Part shown: positions 17,476 to 24,541 of the stretch, piece by piece
How the letters are laid out: the number at the start of each line of letters is the position of its first letter
How positions within the stretch are numbered: the stretch's first letter is position 1
DNA from: Pseudooceanicola endophyticus
Lineage (GTDB): Bacteria; Pseudomonadota; Alphaproteobacteria; Rhodobacterales; Rhodobacteraceae
Assembly (NCBI RefSeq): GCF_018760365.1
Contig: NZ_JAHIAB010000015.1
Coordinates: forward strand, 62,001 to 126,000
Length of the DNA: 64,000 nt
Direction: 5' to 3'
The notes under the pieces: model-generated
The model's input: only the letters and a program-made list of their open reading frames with translations
What the model was told of the DNA's origin: nothing
Databases searched by the model: none
Program-made: the position numbers and the translations under genes

Positions 17476-18441
17476 TCAGCCCCAGAGGGTCGCGTCCGAG
17501 GGGTGCACCCCTTCGGCGTCGTAAACCAGCGGCGTCTCGCGGTCCTGCGCCATCAGCAGCGGACCGTCGAGATCGGTGATCATCGCGCCCTGCGCCACCA
17601 GCAGCGCCGGCGCCATCGCCAGAGAAGAGCCGACCATGCAGCCGACCATGATGCCGTAGCCCTCGGCCAGCGCGGCCTCGCGCAGCGCCAGCGCCTCGGT
17701 CAGACCGCCGGTCTTGTCCAGCTTGATGTTCACCACGTCATACTTGCCCTTGAGCTTGGCGAGCGAGGCGCGGTCATGGCAGCTTTCGTCGGCGCAGACC
17801 GGCACCGGGCGCTCCATGCCGATCAGCGCATCGTCCAGACCGGCGGGCAGCGGCTGCTCGACCAGCGCGACGCCCAGGCGCACCAGGTGCGGCGCCAGGT
17901 CGGCATAGACCTCGGCGGACCAGCCCTCGTTGGCATCGACAATGATCTTGGAGGCCGGCGCGCCGCGACGCACCGCTTCCAGACGCGGCATGTCGTCAGG
18001 GGTGCCCAGCTTGATCTTCAGCAGCGGGCGGAAGGCGTTCTTGGCGGCCTGGGCCTCCATCGCGGCGGGTTCGTCCAGCGACAGGGTATAGGCGGTGATC
18101 TCGGGCTTGGGCGCGGCCAGACCGGCCAGTTCCCAGACGCGCTTGCCGGCCTTCTTGGCCTCCAGATCCCACAGCGCGCAGTCGACGGCATTGCGTCCGG
18201 CGCCGGAGGGCATCAGCTCCTGCAGGCCCTTGCGGGTGATATCGGGCGGCAGCGCCGCGATCTGCGCGGCCACGCTGTCCAGCGTCTCGTCGTAGCGGGC
18301 ATAGGGCACGCATTCGCCCCAGGCACGGACATCGCCGTCCTGCAGGTGAACGGTCAGCACCTCGGCCTCGGTCCGTGCGCCCCGGCTGATCCGGAACACC
18401 TGGGCCAGCGGGAACGTGTCGCGGCTTACCTCGATCTGCAC
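17476..18441 (-). CDS. dgcA: N-acetyl-D-glutamate racemase DgcA (enolase superfamily, dipeptide-epimerase-like)
   Basis: 321 residues with enolase-superfamily catalytic geometry: KxK (Lys142/Lys144 in LLKIKLG), metal ligands Asp169 (VDANEGW), Glu195 (VEQPLP) and Asp218 (CADES), and a second lysine in VNIKLDKTGG (about residue 240). By sequence alone it resembles L-Ala-D/L-Glu epimerase, but pairing with a DUF1611/DgcN gene marks it as DgcA, which racemises N-acetyl-D-glutamate to N-acetyl-L-glutamate. It starts at GTG 18441, with AAGGAGG 7 bases upstream formed at the end of repeat copy C. Confidence 0.82.
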   Translation of the reverse strand: MQIEVSRDTFPLAQVFRISRGARTEAEVLTVHLQDGDVRAWGECVPYARYDETLDSVAAQIAALPPDITRKGLQELMPSGAGRNAVDCALWDLEAKKAGKRVWELAGLAAPKPEITAYTLSLDEPAAMEAQAAKNAFRPLLKIKLGTPDDMPRLEAVRRGAPASKIIVDANEGWSAEVYADLAPHLVRLGVALVEQPLPAGLDDALIGMERPVPVCADESCHDRASLAKLKGKYDVVNIKLDKTGGLTEALALREAALAEGYGIMVGCMVGSSLAMAPALLVAQGAMITDLDGPLLMAQDRETPLVYDAEGVHPSDATLWG

Positions 18442-18451
18442 GGGCCTGCCT

Positions 18452-18488
18452 CCTTCATCTTTCCAAAAATATGCCCGCCGGAGGCGTC
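18452..18488 (-). repeat. Dispersed intergenic element, copy C
   Basis: Minus-strand reading begins GACGCCTCCGGCGGGC, then ATATTTTTGGAAAGATGAAGG. It lies 25 bases after the dgcN stop and runs into the Shine-Dalgarno of dgcA, whose AAGGAGG occupies 18449-18455. So here the element's tail doubles as a ribosome binding site. Confidence 0.7.
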
Positions 18489-18513
18489 GCAACGACGCCC
18501 CCGGCGAAACGGA

Positions 18514-19515
18514 TCAGGCTGCGAGCATCGCGTCGACCAGACGCGCGGCGCCGAAGCGGTACGGGTCGGTGGCGGGCAGACCCATGTCTTCCTCGACCTT
18601 GGCCAGGTAGGCCTTGGCCTCGTCTTCCGCCATGTGCTGGGTGTTGACCGAGATGCCCACGACCTTGACGTCGGGGTTCACCACCTTGGCCAGCGTCAGC
18701 GCCACGTCGCGCAGCGCGTCGAGGGCGGGCAGCTTGTACTCGGGCAGGCCGCGCATGTGTTCGCGGGTCGGCTCGTGGCACAGGATCAGCGCGTCGGGCT
18801 GGCCGCCATGCACCAGCGCCATGGTCACGCCGGAATAGGAGGCGTGGAACAGCGAGCCCTGGCCCTCGATCATGTCCCAGTGATCTTCATCATTGTCGGG
18901 GGTCAGGTATTCCACCGAGCCGGCCATGAAGTCGGCGATCACGGCATCGAGCGGCACGCCGTCGCCGGTGATCAGGATGCCGGTCTGGCCGGTGGCGCGG
19001 AAGGAGGACTTCAGCCCGCGTTCCTTCATTTCCTTGTCCATGCACAGCGCGGTGTACATCTTGCCGACCGAGCAGTCGGTGCCCACGGCCAGGCAGCGCT
19101 TGCCGGTGCGTTTCTTGCCGTTGGCGATCGGGTACTGGACGGAGGGGATGCGCACGTCATGCAGGGTACGGCCGCATTCCTTGGCGACGGCGGCCAGGTC
19201 GGCCTCGTTGCGCAGCAGGTTGTGCAGGCCCGACGCGATGTCAAAGCCTTCTTCCAGCGCCTCGATCAGCACCTTCTTCCACGCCGGAGAGATCACGCCG
19301 CCGCGGTTCGCGACACCGATCACCAGGGTCTTGGCACCGGCAGCCTTGGCTTCGGCCAGGGTCATGTCCGTCAGCTTCATGTCGGCCTTGCAGCCTTCCA
19401 TGCGGAACTGGCCGACGCAGTTTGCGGGGCGCCAGTCCTTGATGCCCTGGGCGACCTTCGCGGCCAGCGCGTCGGGGGCATCACCGAGGAAGAGGAGGTA
19501 CGGAGTTTCGATCAT
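18514..19515 (-). CDS. dgcN: D-glutamate N-acetyltransferase DgcN (DUF1611 family)
   Basis: 333 residues. The N-terminal Rossmann-like part begins MIETPYLLFLGDAPDALAAKVAQ; a P-loop follows at residues 145-153 (GTDCSVGKM), then the DUF1611 C-terminal region with WDMIEGQGSLFHASYSGVT and ALILCHEPTR. DgcN acetylates D-glutamate with acetyl-CoA in the DgcN-DgcA pathway described for marine Proteobacteria and halophilic archaea. ATG 19515 fits the family start; the in-frame extension to 19608 runs through promoter-like DNA. First gene of the dgcN-dgcA-dat series. Confidence 0.85.
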   Translation of the reverse strand: MIETPYLLFLGDAPDALAAKVAQGIKDWRPANCVGQFRMEGCKADMKLTDMTLAEAKAAGAKTLVIGVANRGGVISPAWKKVLIEALEEGFDIASGLHNLLRNEADLAAVAKECGRTLHDVRIPSVQYPIANGKKRTGKRCLAVGTDCSVGKMYTALCMDKEMKERGLKSSFRATGQTGILITGDGVPLDAVIADFMAGSVEYLTPDNDEDHWDMIEGQGSLFHASYSGVTMALVHGGQPDALILCHEPTREHMRGLPEYKLPALDALRDVALTLAKVVNPDVKVVGISVNTQHMAEDEAKAYLAKVEEDMGLPATDPYRFGAARLVDAMLAA

Positions 19516-19572
19516 TTTATTCAGGCTCCCTGAGGAATTTCCCGCACTCTGCGCCGCATCTGCATCAAGGTG

Positions 19573-19610
19573 TTTGCAAAGTTGGCGCCAAAACGCCTCA
19601 TGGCGCAAAG
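19573..19610. promoter_or_regulatory. Palindrome-rich regulatory region between dgcN and mcl1
   Basis: Within the 242-base divergent gap, TTTGCAAA (19573-19580) and TTGGCGCCAA (19582-19591) are perfect palindromes, and TGGCGCAAA follows at 19601-19609. On the minus strand three TTTGC/TTTTGGCGC-like half-sites occur in 37 bases. This looks like a regulator site, but no regulator gene is adjacent and the ligand is unknown. AT-rich DNA toward mcl1 (19695-19735) may hold its promoter. Confidence 0.35.
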
Positions 19611-19757
19611 CTGTCCCGGAATTTACCCTGCCTGTCGAAGAATCCGTCTTCTGCGCGCGACTCCCTGCCGCGCTGCAAAAAACCGTTGAGACCCCATGTG
19701 GAATTAAATAATCATTAACGAACTATCAGCGCAACTTTGTTACCGACAGGAACGCCG

Positions 19758-20720
19758 ATGTCCTTCCGCCTCCAGCCTCAGGCTCCCGCCTTCCCGAATC
19801 GATGCCAGCTTTTCGGGCCCGGTTCGAATACCAAGCTCTTTGCCAAGATGGCCGCCTCGGCTGCCGACGTGATCAACCTCGACCTCGAGGATTCGGTGGC
19901 CCCCGACGACAAGGTCCAGGCCCGCGCCAATATCATCGAGGCGATTCGCACGGTGGACTGGGGCAACAAGATCATCTCGGTGCGAATCAACGGCCTGGAT
20001 ACCCCCTGGTGGTACCGTGACGTGGTCGAGGTGATGGAACAGGCCGGTGACCGGCTGGACCGGATCATGATTCCGAAGGTCGGCTGCGGCGCCGATCTTT
20101 ACGCGGTGGACGCCCTGGTCACCGGGATCGAGCGCGCCACCGGGCGCACCAAACCCGTCGATTTCGAGGTCATCATCGAGAGCGCCGCCGGCATCGCCCA
20201 TGTCGAGGAGATTGCCGCAGCGTCCCCCCGCCTGAAGGCCATGAGCCTGGGGGCTGCGGATTTCGCGGCCTCGATGGGGATGCAGACGACCGGCATCGGC
20301 GGCACCCAGGAAGACTACTACATGTTGCGGGAGGGCCAGAAATATTGGTCAGATCCATGGCATTGGGCGCAGGCGGCCATCGTCGCGGCCTGCCGGACCC
20401 ATGGTGTCCTGCCGGTAGACGGGCCCTTCGGCGACTTCTCCGACGATGAAGGCTACCGCGCGCAGGCGCTGCGCTCGGCCACGCTGGGCATGGTCGGGAA
20501 ATGGGCCATCCACCCGAAACAGATCGCCCTGGCCAACGAGGTCTTCACCCCGCCCGAGGCCAAGGTCGCGGAGGCGCGCGCCATCCTCTCGGCCATGGAA
20601 GAGGCAAAACGCAGCGGCGCCGGTGCGACGGTATACAATGGAAGACTGGTTGACATCGCGTCCATTAAACAGGCAGAAGTGATCGTGAAACAGGCCGAGC
20701 TGATCGCCGCGTCTCTCTGA
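19758..20720 (+). CDS. mcl1: L-malyl-CoA/beta-methylmalyl-CoA lyase
   Basis: 320 residues, very close to Mcl1 of Rhodobacter: MSFRLQPQAPAFPNRCQLFG at the start, LFAKMAASAADVINLDLEDSV with the metal-binding acidic residues, DFEVIIESAAGIAHVEEI, and FGDFSDDEGYRAQA near the C-terminus. The enzyme reversibly splits L-malyl-CoA to glyoxylate and acetyl-CoA and beta-methylmalyl-CoA to glyoxylate and propionyl-CoA, a core step of the ethylmalonyl-CoA pathway. ATG 19758 has ACAGGAACGCCG before it. A hairpin with an unusual purine loop follows at 20743-20775. Confidence 0.95.
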   Translation: MSFRLQPQAPAFPNRCQLFGPGSNTKLFAKMAASAADVINLDLEDSVAPDDKVQARANIIEAIRTVDWGNKIISVRINGLDTPWWYRDVVEVMEQAGDRLDRIMIPKVGCGADLYAVDALVTGIERATGRTKPVDFEVIIESAAGIAHVEEIAAASPRLKAMSLGAADFAASMGMQTTGIGGTQEDYYMLREGQKYWSDPWHWAQAAIVAACRTHGVLPVDGPFGDFSDDEGYRAQALRSATLGMVGKWAIHPKQIALANEVFTPPEAKVAEARAILSAMEEAKRSGAGATVYNGRLVDIASIKQAEVIVKQAELIAASL

Positions 20721-20742
20721 GGACTTGAAGGCATGCTCGCCA

Positions 20743-20775
20743 AAGCGCCCGCGGGAGGAGGACCTGCGGGCGCTT
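20743..20775 (+). terminator. 3' hairpin of mcl1 with GGGAGGAGGA loop
   Basis: A perfect 10-bp stem, AAGCGCCCGC (20743-20752) with GCGGGCGCTT (20766-20775), encloses the 13-base loop GGGAGGAGGACCT. It is 22 bases after the mcl1 stop and is followed by CTGTTGAT, only a weak U-tract. Most likely it is the mcl1 terminator or a stabilising 3' end. The loop's first 10 bases are complementary to both loops of the small RNA at 55915-56045. Confidence 0.6.
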
Positions 20776-20911
20776 CTGTTGATACGACCCCCCTTTCAGG
20801 ACCGATAGCCGGAACCCGCGCCCCACAAGGCCGCGATTTTCCGGATCAGCTCTTGGATTTGCCGGTCCACGGGCTAGGCTTCGGCCGAAAGACGCCCAGA
20901 CCGGAGTTCCC

Positions 20912-21454
20912 ATGCGCCGCAACAATTTACTTGACCGTCCCGCCCGAATGTTCATGGCCGCCGCCGCGCTGGCCTGCGGGATCGCCGGCCCGGCGCTGGC
21001 GCAGGAAACCCCCGATATCCAGGATTCGCCGGTCGCCCGGGTCTTTGCCGGCAAGTGGATGCAGAGCAAGGATCCCGGCCAGCACGGGCTGCTGATGTAC
21101 CTGACCACCCCGCGCGCCCGGGCGGGCGAATATTTCTCGGTGGTCTGCGAGGCCGGCGCGCCGGCGGTGAAGCTGGGCTTCGGAAAACGCCAGCGCGGCA
21201 AGGAGATCGACTTCGACGTCGATGGCCGCAAGGCGGCCTTCGCGCTTGATGCCACCGGCACCACCAAGGACACCCAGATCGCCAAGTCCAAGATCTACAG
21301 CTACCGGGTGGTCTTCCCCTCTTCCGCCGCGCGCGACGGTTTCCTGCAAAGCCTGCGTGCCGGTCACAAGCTGATCGTCGCCGGGCAGGATCACCCGATC
21401 GACCTGCGCGGCGCCGCCGAGGCCCTGCAGGAACAGGCCGGCTACTGCCACTGA
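20912..21454 (+). CDS. Exported protein of unknown function
   Basis: 180 residues. A signal peptide is clear (basic MRRNNLLDRPAR, hydrophobic MFMAAAALACGIAGP, cleavage near ALA-QE at residue 31). The mature part has two cysteines (SVVCEAG and the penultimate residue), and the tail ILRGA-like IDLRGAAEALQEQAGYCH faintly resembles periplasmic IalB-type proteins, but I cannot place it confidently. It ends 4 bases from the convergent Lrp gene. It may be a periplasmic stress or invasion-locus relative; the function is not assignable. Confidence 0.7.
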   Translation: MRRNNLLDRPARMFMAAAALACGIAGPALAQETPDIQDSPVARVFAGKWMQSKDPGQHGLLMYLTTPRARAGEYFSVVCEAGAPAVKLGFGKRQRGKEIDFDVDGRKAAFALDATGTTKDTQIAKSKIYSYRVVFPSSAARDGFLQSLRAGHKLIVAGQDHPIDLRGAAEALQEQAGYCH

Positions 21455-21458
21455 GCCC

Positions 21459-21911
21459 TCAGGCGCGGGCGTCCTTCGGGGATCCCATGACCACGAAGGT
21501 CGTCAGCGCCGAGACATGGGGCAGCGTGCCCAGCACCTCAGTGTGGAAGCGTTTGTAGGCGGCCAGGTCCGAGACCTCGATCCGCAGCAGGTATTCCCGC
21601 GCGCCGGTGATGTTGTGGCACTCGCGCACCTCCGGCGCGCTGACCATGCGGCGTTCGAAGGCCTCCAGCGTGGCCTTCGAATGCACCGCCAGGCCAACGC
21701 TGACATAGGCGACGAAGCCCACCCCCATCGCCTGGGGATCCAGCACCGCACGATAGCCTGTGATCACACCGCCGCGCTCCAGCTCCTGGACCCGGCGCAG
21801 GCAGGCCGAGGGCGACAGGCCGACGCGCTCGGCCAGCTCCTGGTTGGAGATCCGGCCATCGGTTTCCAGAACCTGCAATATCCTGCGGTTCATCTCGTCC
21901 ATCTTGGTCAT
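21459..21911 (-). CDS. Lrp/AsnC family transcriptional regulator, divergent from an exporter
   Basis: 150 residues with winged-helix domain (MNRRILQVLETDGRISNQEL, then VGLSPSACLRRVQELERGG) and RAM domain (ITGAREYLLRIEVSDL, about residues 100-115). It is transcribed away from a LysE-type exporter gene 97 bases to its right, a common arrangement in which an Lrp protein senses an amino acid and switches on its export. The gap holds TTTGCAAC and ATTGCAAG motifs 37 bases apart that might be half-sites. Ligand not predictable. Confidence 0.88.
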   Translation of the reverse strand: MTKMDEMNRRILQVLETDGRISNQELAERVGLSPSACLRRVQELERGGVITGYRAVLDPQAMGVGFVAYVSVGLAVHSKATLEAFERRMVSAPEVRECHNITGAREYLLRIEVSDLAAYKRFHTEVLGTLPHVSALTTFVVMGSPKDARA

Positions 21912-22008
21912 GGATTGTCCAAAAACGTCTCTGCCACCCCACTTTGCAACTTAATGGCGCATGAATGGGCATAGGATTGCAAGGCACTTTCAATCTCCCG
22001 GGGGTCCC

Positions 22009-22608
22009 ATGCTTTCACTTCAGTTCCTGTCCGCCCTGCTGCTGTTCTGCGTGGTGGGCTCGGTCACGCCGGGGCCGAACAACCTGATGGTCATGGCCTC
22101 GGGGATGAACTTCGGCTACCGGCGCAGCTTCGGACACATGCTGGGGGTGGCGGTGGGCTTTGCCGCCATGGTGGTTCTGGTGGGCCTGGGGCTGATGCGG
22201 GTGTTCGAGCTGTTCCCGGTGCTGCGACAGGCGCTGCTGGTGGCCTGCGTGGTCTACCTGCTGTGGCTGGCCTGGAAGATCGCCAATGCCGCCCCGCCCA
22301 GCACCGCCGAGACCGAGGTCAGCCACCCGATGAGCTTTCTTCAGGCGGCAAGCTTCCAATGGGTCAATCCCAAGGGCTGGACCATGGCGCTGAGCACGAT
22401 CACCCTGTTCGCCCCCGACCGCAGCCTGGGCCAGGTGGCGCTGATCGGGCTGATCTATGCGCTGATCACCCTGCCCTGCCTCAGCCTGTGGGTGCTGGCC
22501 GGTCAGACCATGCGCCAGCTTCTGGACCGGCCCTGGATGCTGCGGGCGTTCAACTGGACGATGGCGGTGCTGCTGGTCGCTTCGCTCTACCCGGTCCTGC
22601 GGGCCTGA
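22009..22608 (+). CDS. LysE/RhtB family amino-acid exporter
   Basis: 199 residues with six predicted membrane helices. The LysE signature is present near the N-terminus (SVTPGPNNLMVMASGMNFGYRR, split here only for length) and QWVNPKGWTMALS in the middle. It exports amino acids or small metabolites; the substrate differs among paralogs. ATG 22009 is chosen because the family begins MLSLQFLSALLLF and GGGGGTCC precedes it; a start at 21961 would add a non-membrane extension. Probably controlled by the divergent Lrp gene. Confidence 0.9.
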   Translation: MLSLQFLSALLLFCVVGSVTPGPNNLMVMASGMNFGYRRSFGHMLGVAVGFAAMVVLVGLGLMRVFELFPVLRQALLVACVVYLLWLAWKIANAAPPSTAETEVSHPMSFLQAASFQWVNPKGWTMALSTITLFAPDRSLGQVALIGLIYALITLPCLSLWVLAGQTMRQLLDRPWMLRAFNWTMAVLLVASLYPVLRA

Positions 22609-22743
22609 GGCCGGCAGGGGCCCGGCCTCTCGGAGCTTCACCAATTCGGCATCGGGACGCCTTCGGGGCGCCCCGGGTTTCTGCGTAGTTGCATCCGGCG
22701 ATGAGCGCCGTCATATACGCGCTAACCGAAGTGGGAGTCCCTG

Positions 22744-23706
22744 ATGACCAATTACCTCGATTTCGAACGTCCCCTTGCCGAGATTGAAGGCAAGGCCGAG
22801 GAACTGCGTGCCATGGCGCGGCAGAACGAGGAGATGGATATCGAGGCCGAGGCCGCCGCGCTCGACAAGAAGGCGGCGGACATGCTGGTCGACCTCTATG
22901 CCAAGCTGACGCCCTGGCGCAAATGCCAGGTGGCCCGTCACCCCGAGCGGCCGCATTGCCGCGATTACATCAACGCGCTGTTCACCGAGTTCACGCCGCT
23001 GGCCGGCGACCGCAATTTCGCCGAGGACCTGGCGATCATGGGCGGCCTGGCGCGTCTGGGCGACCGTCCCGTCGTGGTGATCGGCCACGAGAAGGGCAAC
23101 GACACCAAGTCGCGCCTGGAGCGCAACTTTGGCATGGCGCGTCCCGAGGGCTATCGCAAGGCGATCCGTCTGATGGATCTGGCCGACCGGTTCAACCTGC
23201 CCGTCGTGTCGCTGGTCGACACCGCCGGCGCCTATCCGGGCAAGGGCGCGGAAGAGCGCGGCCAGTCGGAAGCCATCGCGCGTTCGACCGAGAAATGCCT
23301 GCAGCTGGGCGTGCCGATGGTCTCGGTGATCATCGGCGAAGGGGGCTCGGGCGGGGCGGTTGCGATTGCGGCTGCGAACCGCGTCGCGATGCTGGAGCAT
23401 TCGGTCTATTCGGTGATCTCGCCGGAAGGCTGCGCCTCGATCCTGTGGAAGAACGCCGAGAAGATGCGCGAGGCGGCGGAAGCCATGCGCCTGACCGCGC
23501 AGGACCTGCAATCGCTGGGCGTGATCGACCGGATCATCGCCGAGCCGCTGGGCGGCGCGCACCGCGCCCCCTCGGATGCGATCAAGGCCGTGGGCAGCGC
23601 CCTGGAAGCCGTTCTGGCCGACCTGTCGAAGCTGGACCGCAAGGCGCTGATTGCCGACCGCCGGAAGAAATTCCTGGAGATGGGCTCCAGGGGACTGGCG
23701 GCGTAA
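22744..23706 (+). CDS. accA: Acetyl-CoA carboxylase carboxyltransferase alpha subunit
   Basis: 320 residues. The N-terminal region [25 protein letters not shown] and the crotonase-fold carboxyltransferase core are typical ([50 protein letters not shown], and [14 protein letters not shown]). With AccD it transfers CO2 from carboxybiotin to acetyl-CoA in fatty-acid synthesis. GGGAGTCCCTG precedes the ATG. Two hairpins and repeat copy D follow the stop. It stands apart from accD, as is normal. Confidence 0.98.
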   Translation: MTNYLDFERPLAEIEGKAEELRAMARQNEEMDIEAEAAALDKKAADMLVDLYAKLTPWRKCQVARHPERPHCRDYINALFTEFTPLAGDRNFAEDLAIMGGLARLGDRPVVVIGHEKGNDTKSRLERNFGMARPEGYRKAIRLMDLADRFNLPVVSLVDTAGAYPGKGAEERGQSEAIARSTEKCLQLGVPMVSVIIGEGGSGGAVAIAAANRVAMLEHSVYSVISPEGCASILWKNAEKMREAAEAMRLTAQDLQSLGVIDRIIAEPLGGAHRAPSDAIKAVGSALEAVLADLSKLDRKALIADRRKKFLEMGSRGLAA

Positions 23707-23740
23707 GGGGGCGCTGCCCCCAATCGGCCTGCGGCCGATT
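23707..23740 (+). terminator. Double hairpin after accA, possible terminator
   Basis: GGGGGC (23707-23712) pairs with GCCCCC (23716-23721), and AATCGGCC (23722-23729) pairs with GGCCGATT (23733-23740). They directly precede repeat copy D; in related genomes such hairpin-plus-tail ends are frequent. There is no U-tract. Confidence 0.45.
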
Positions 23741-23741
23741 T

Positions 23742-23773
23742 CCCCCGAGGTATTTGGGACAAGAAAATGGGAA
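23742..23773 (+). repeat. Dispersed intergenic element, copy D
   Basis: CCCCCGAGGTATTTGGGAC followed by AAGAAAATGGGAA, 36 bases after the accA stop and in its orientation. The core GGTATTTGGGACAAGAAAATG corresponds to GGTATTTTTAACAAGAAAATG of copy A. Confidence 0.65.
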
Positions 23774-23808
23774 GGCGGCGCGCCATCTGGTCGGCCGCCT
23801 TCCTTGCG

Positions 23809-24153
23809 TCAGGCCACGGCGGCGGTGACGATGACCTCGACCTTGTAGTCGGGGGTCGCAAGCTTGGCTTCGCCGGTGGCGCGGGCGGGCGCATTAGCGC
23901 TGTCGACCCAGGCGTCCCAGACGGCGTTCATCTCGGCGAAATCGGCCATGTCGGCGAGCCAGATGGTGGTGGACAGCAGATGCGCCTTGTCCGAGCCCGC
24001 CTCGGCGAGCAGGCGGTCGACCTCGGCCAGGGCGGCCTTGGTCTGCTCGGTCACGGTGGCGCCTTCGCCGACCTGGCCGGCCAGATAGGCGATGCCGTTG
24101 TAGACCACGGCCTGGCTCATGCGGGCGCCCGCTTCGATGCGCTTGATGCTCAT
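23809..24153 (-). CDS. RidA family enamine/imine deaminase
   Basis: 114 residues of the RidA/YjgF/UK114 fold. It starts MSIKRIEAGARMSQAVVYNGIAYLAGQV, with the trimer-interface/active-site region AHLLSTTIWLADMADFAEMN and AWVDSANAPARATGEAKLATPDYKVEV, where an Arg (PARAT) is the usual substrate anchor. The family hydrolyses reactive enamines made by PLP enzymes such as serine/threonine dehydratase. The RKxERxx-type RidA marker is not complete, so it belongs to a Rid sub-family. AAAGGAACGAGAC precedes ATG 24153. Confidence 0.87.
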   Translation of the reverse strand: MSIKRIEAGARMSQAVVYNGIAYLAGQVGEGATVTEQTKAALAEVDRLLAEAGSDKAHLLSTTIWLADMADFAEMNAVWDAWVDSANAPARATGEAKLATPDYKVEVIVTAAVA

Positions 24154-24288
24154 GTCTCGTTCCTTTGATGCAGAGACGGCCCTGGTCCCCGGGCCACGGG
24201 TCTTCACGGCCTGAGGCGCCGCGCGGCCCGTGGTACTGGGCGAGGCGGGCAAGGGAAAGCCCCGGCGACATCGGAAAGCGGAAGAGAC

Positions 24289-24365
24289 TGGTGACCCCGA
24301 CAGGATTCGAACCTGTAACCTGCCCCTTAGGAGGGGGCTGCTCTATCCAGTTGAGCCACGGGGCC
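24289..24365 (-). tRNA. tRNA-Arg (anticodon CCT)
   Basis: 77 nt on the minus strand, from GGCCCCG at 24365 to an encoded CCA at 24291-24289. The acceptor stem GGCCCCG/CGGGGTC, anticodon stem CCCCC..GGGG with loop CTCCTAA (anticodon CCT), and T arm with GGTTCGAATCC are all intact. It reads AGG codons, which are rare in a GC-rich genome, so it is normally single copy. Such tRNA genes can be integration targets, but I see no integrase or repeated 3' end next to it. Confidence 0.95.
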
Positions 24366-24541
24366 AGCCGAACCCGTCTTACCCCGGCTCTCCCGGCTTG
24401 TCATCGGCAGATTCCGCCCGGGGTCGGTCCAATGCAAGGTAGTTTTCGCAGCGTCATCCCGGTGGAAGCGGCGGCGATTAAGTCGCCCTTAAAGCGCGGC
24501 TGTCATTCCTCCGAATGTTCAGGCCCCGAAGGAGGGAAACG

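Noticed and set aside
16252-19533. Plus-strand open frame of about 1090 codons over dat, dgcA and dgcN
   Set aside because: Spans three genes with clear catalytic motifs on the other strand, so it is a codon-bias shadow.
24289-24365. tRNA-Arg as an integration site of a mobile element
   Set aside because: Flanks are ridA and a chemoreceptor, there is no integrase, and I see no second copy of the tRNA 3' end in the window.
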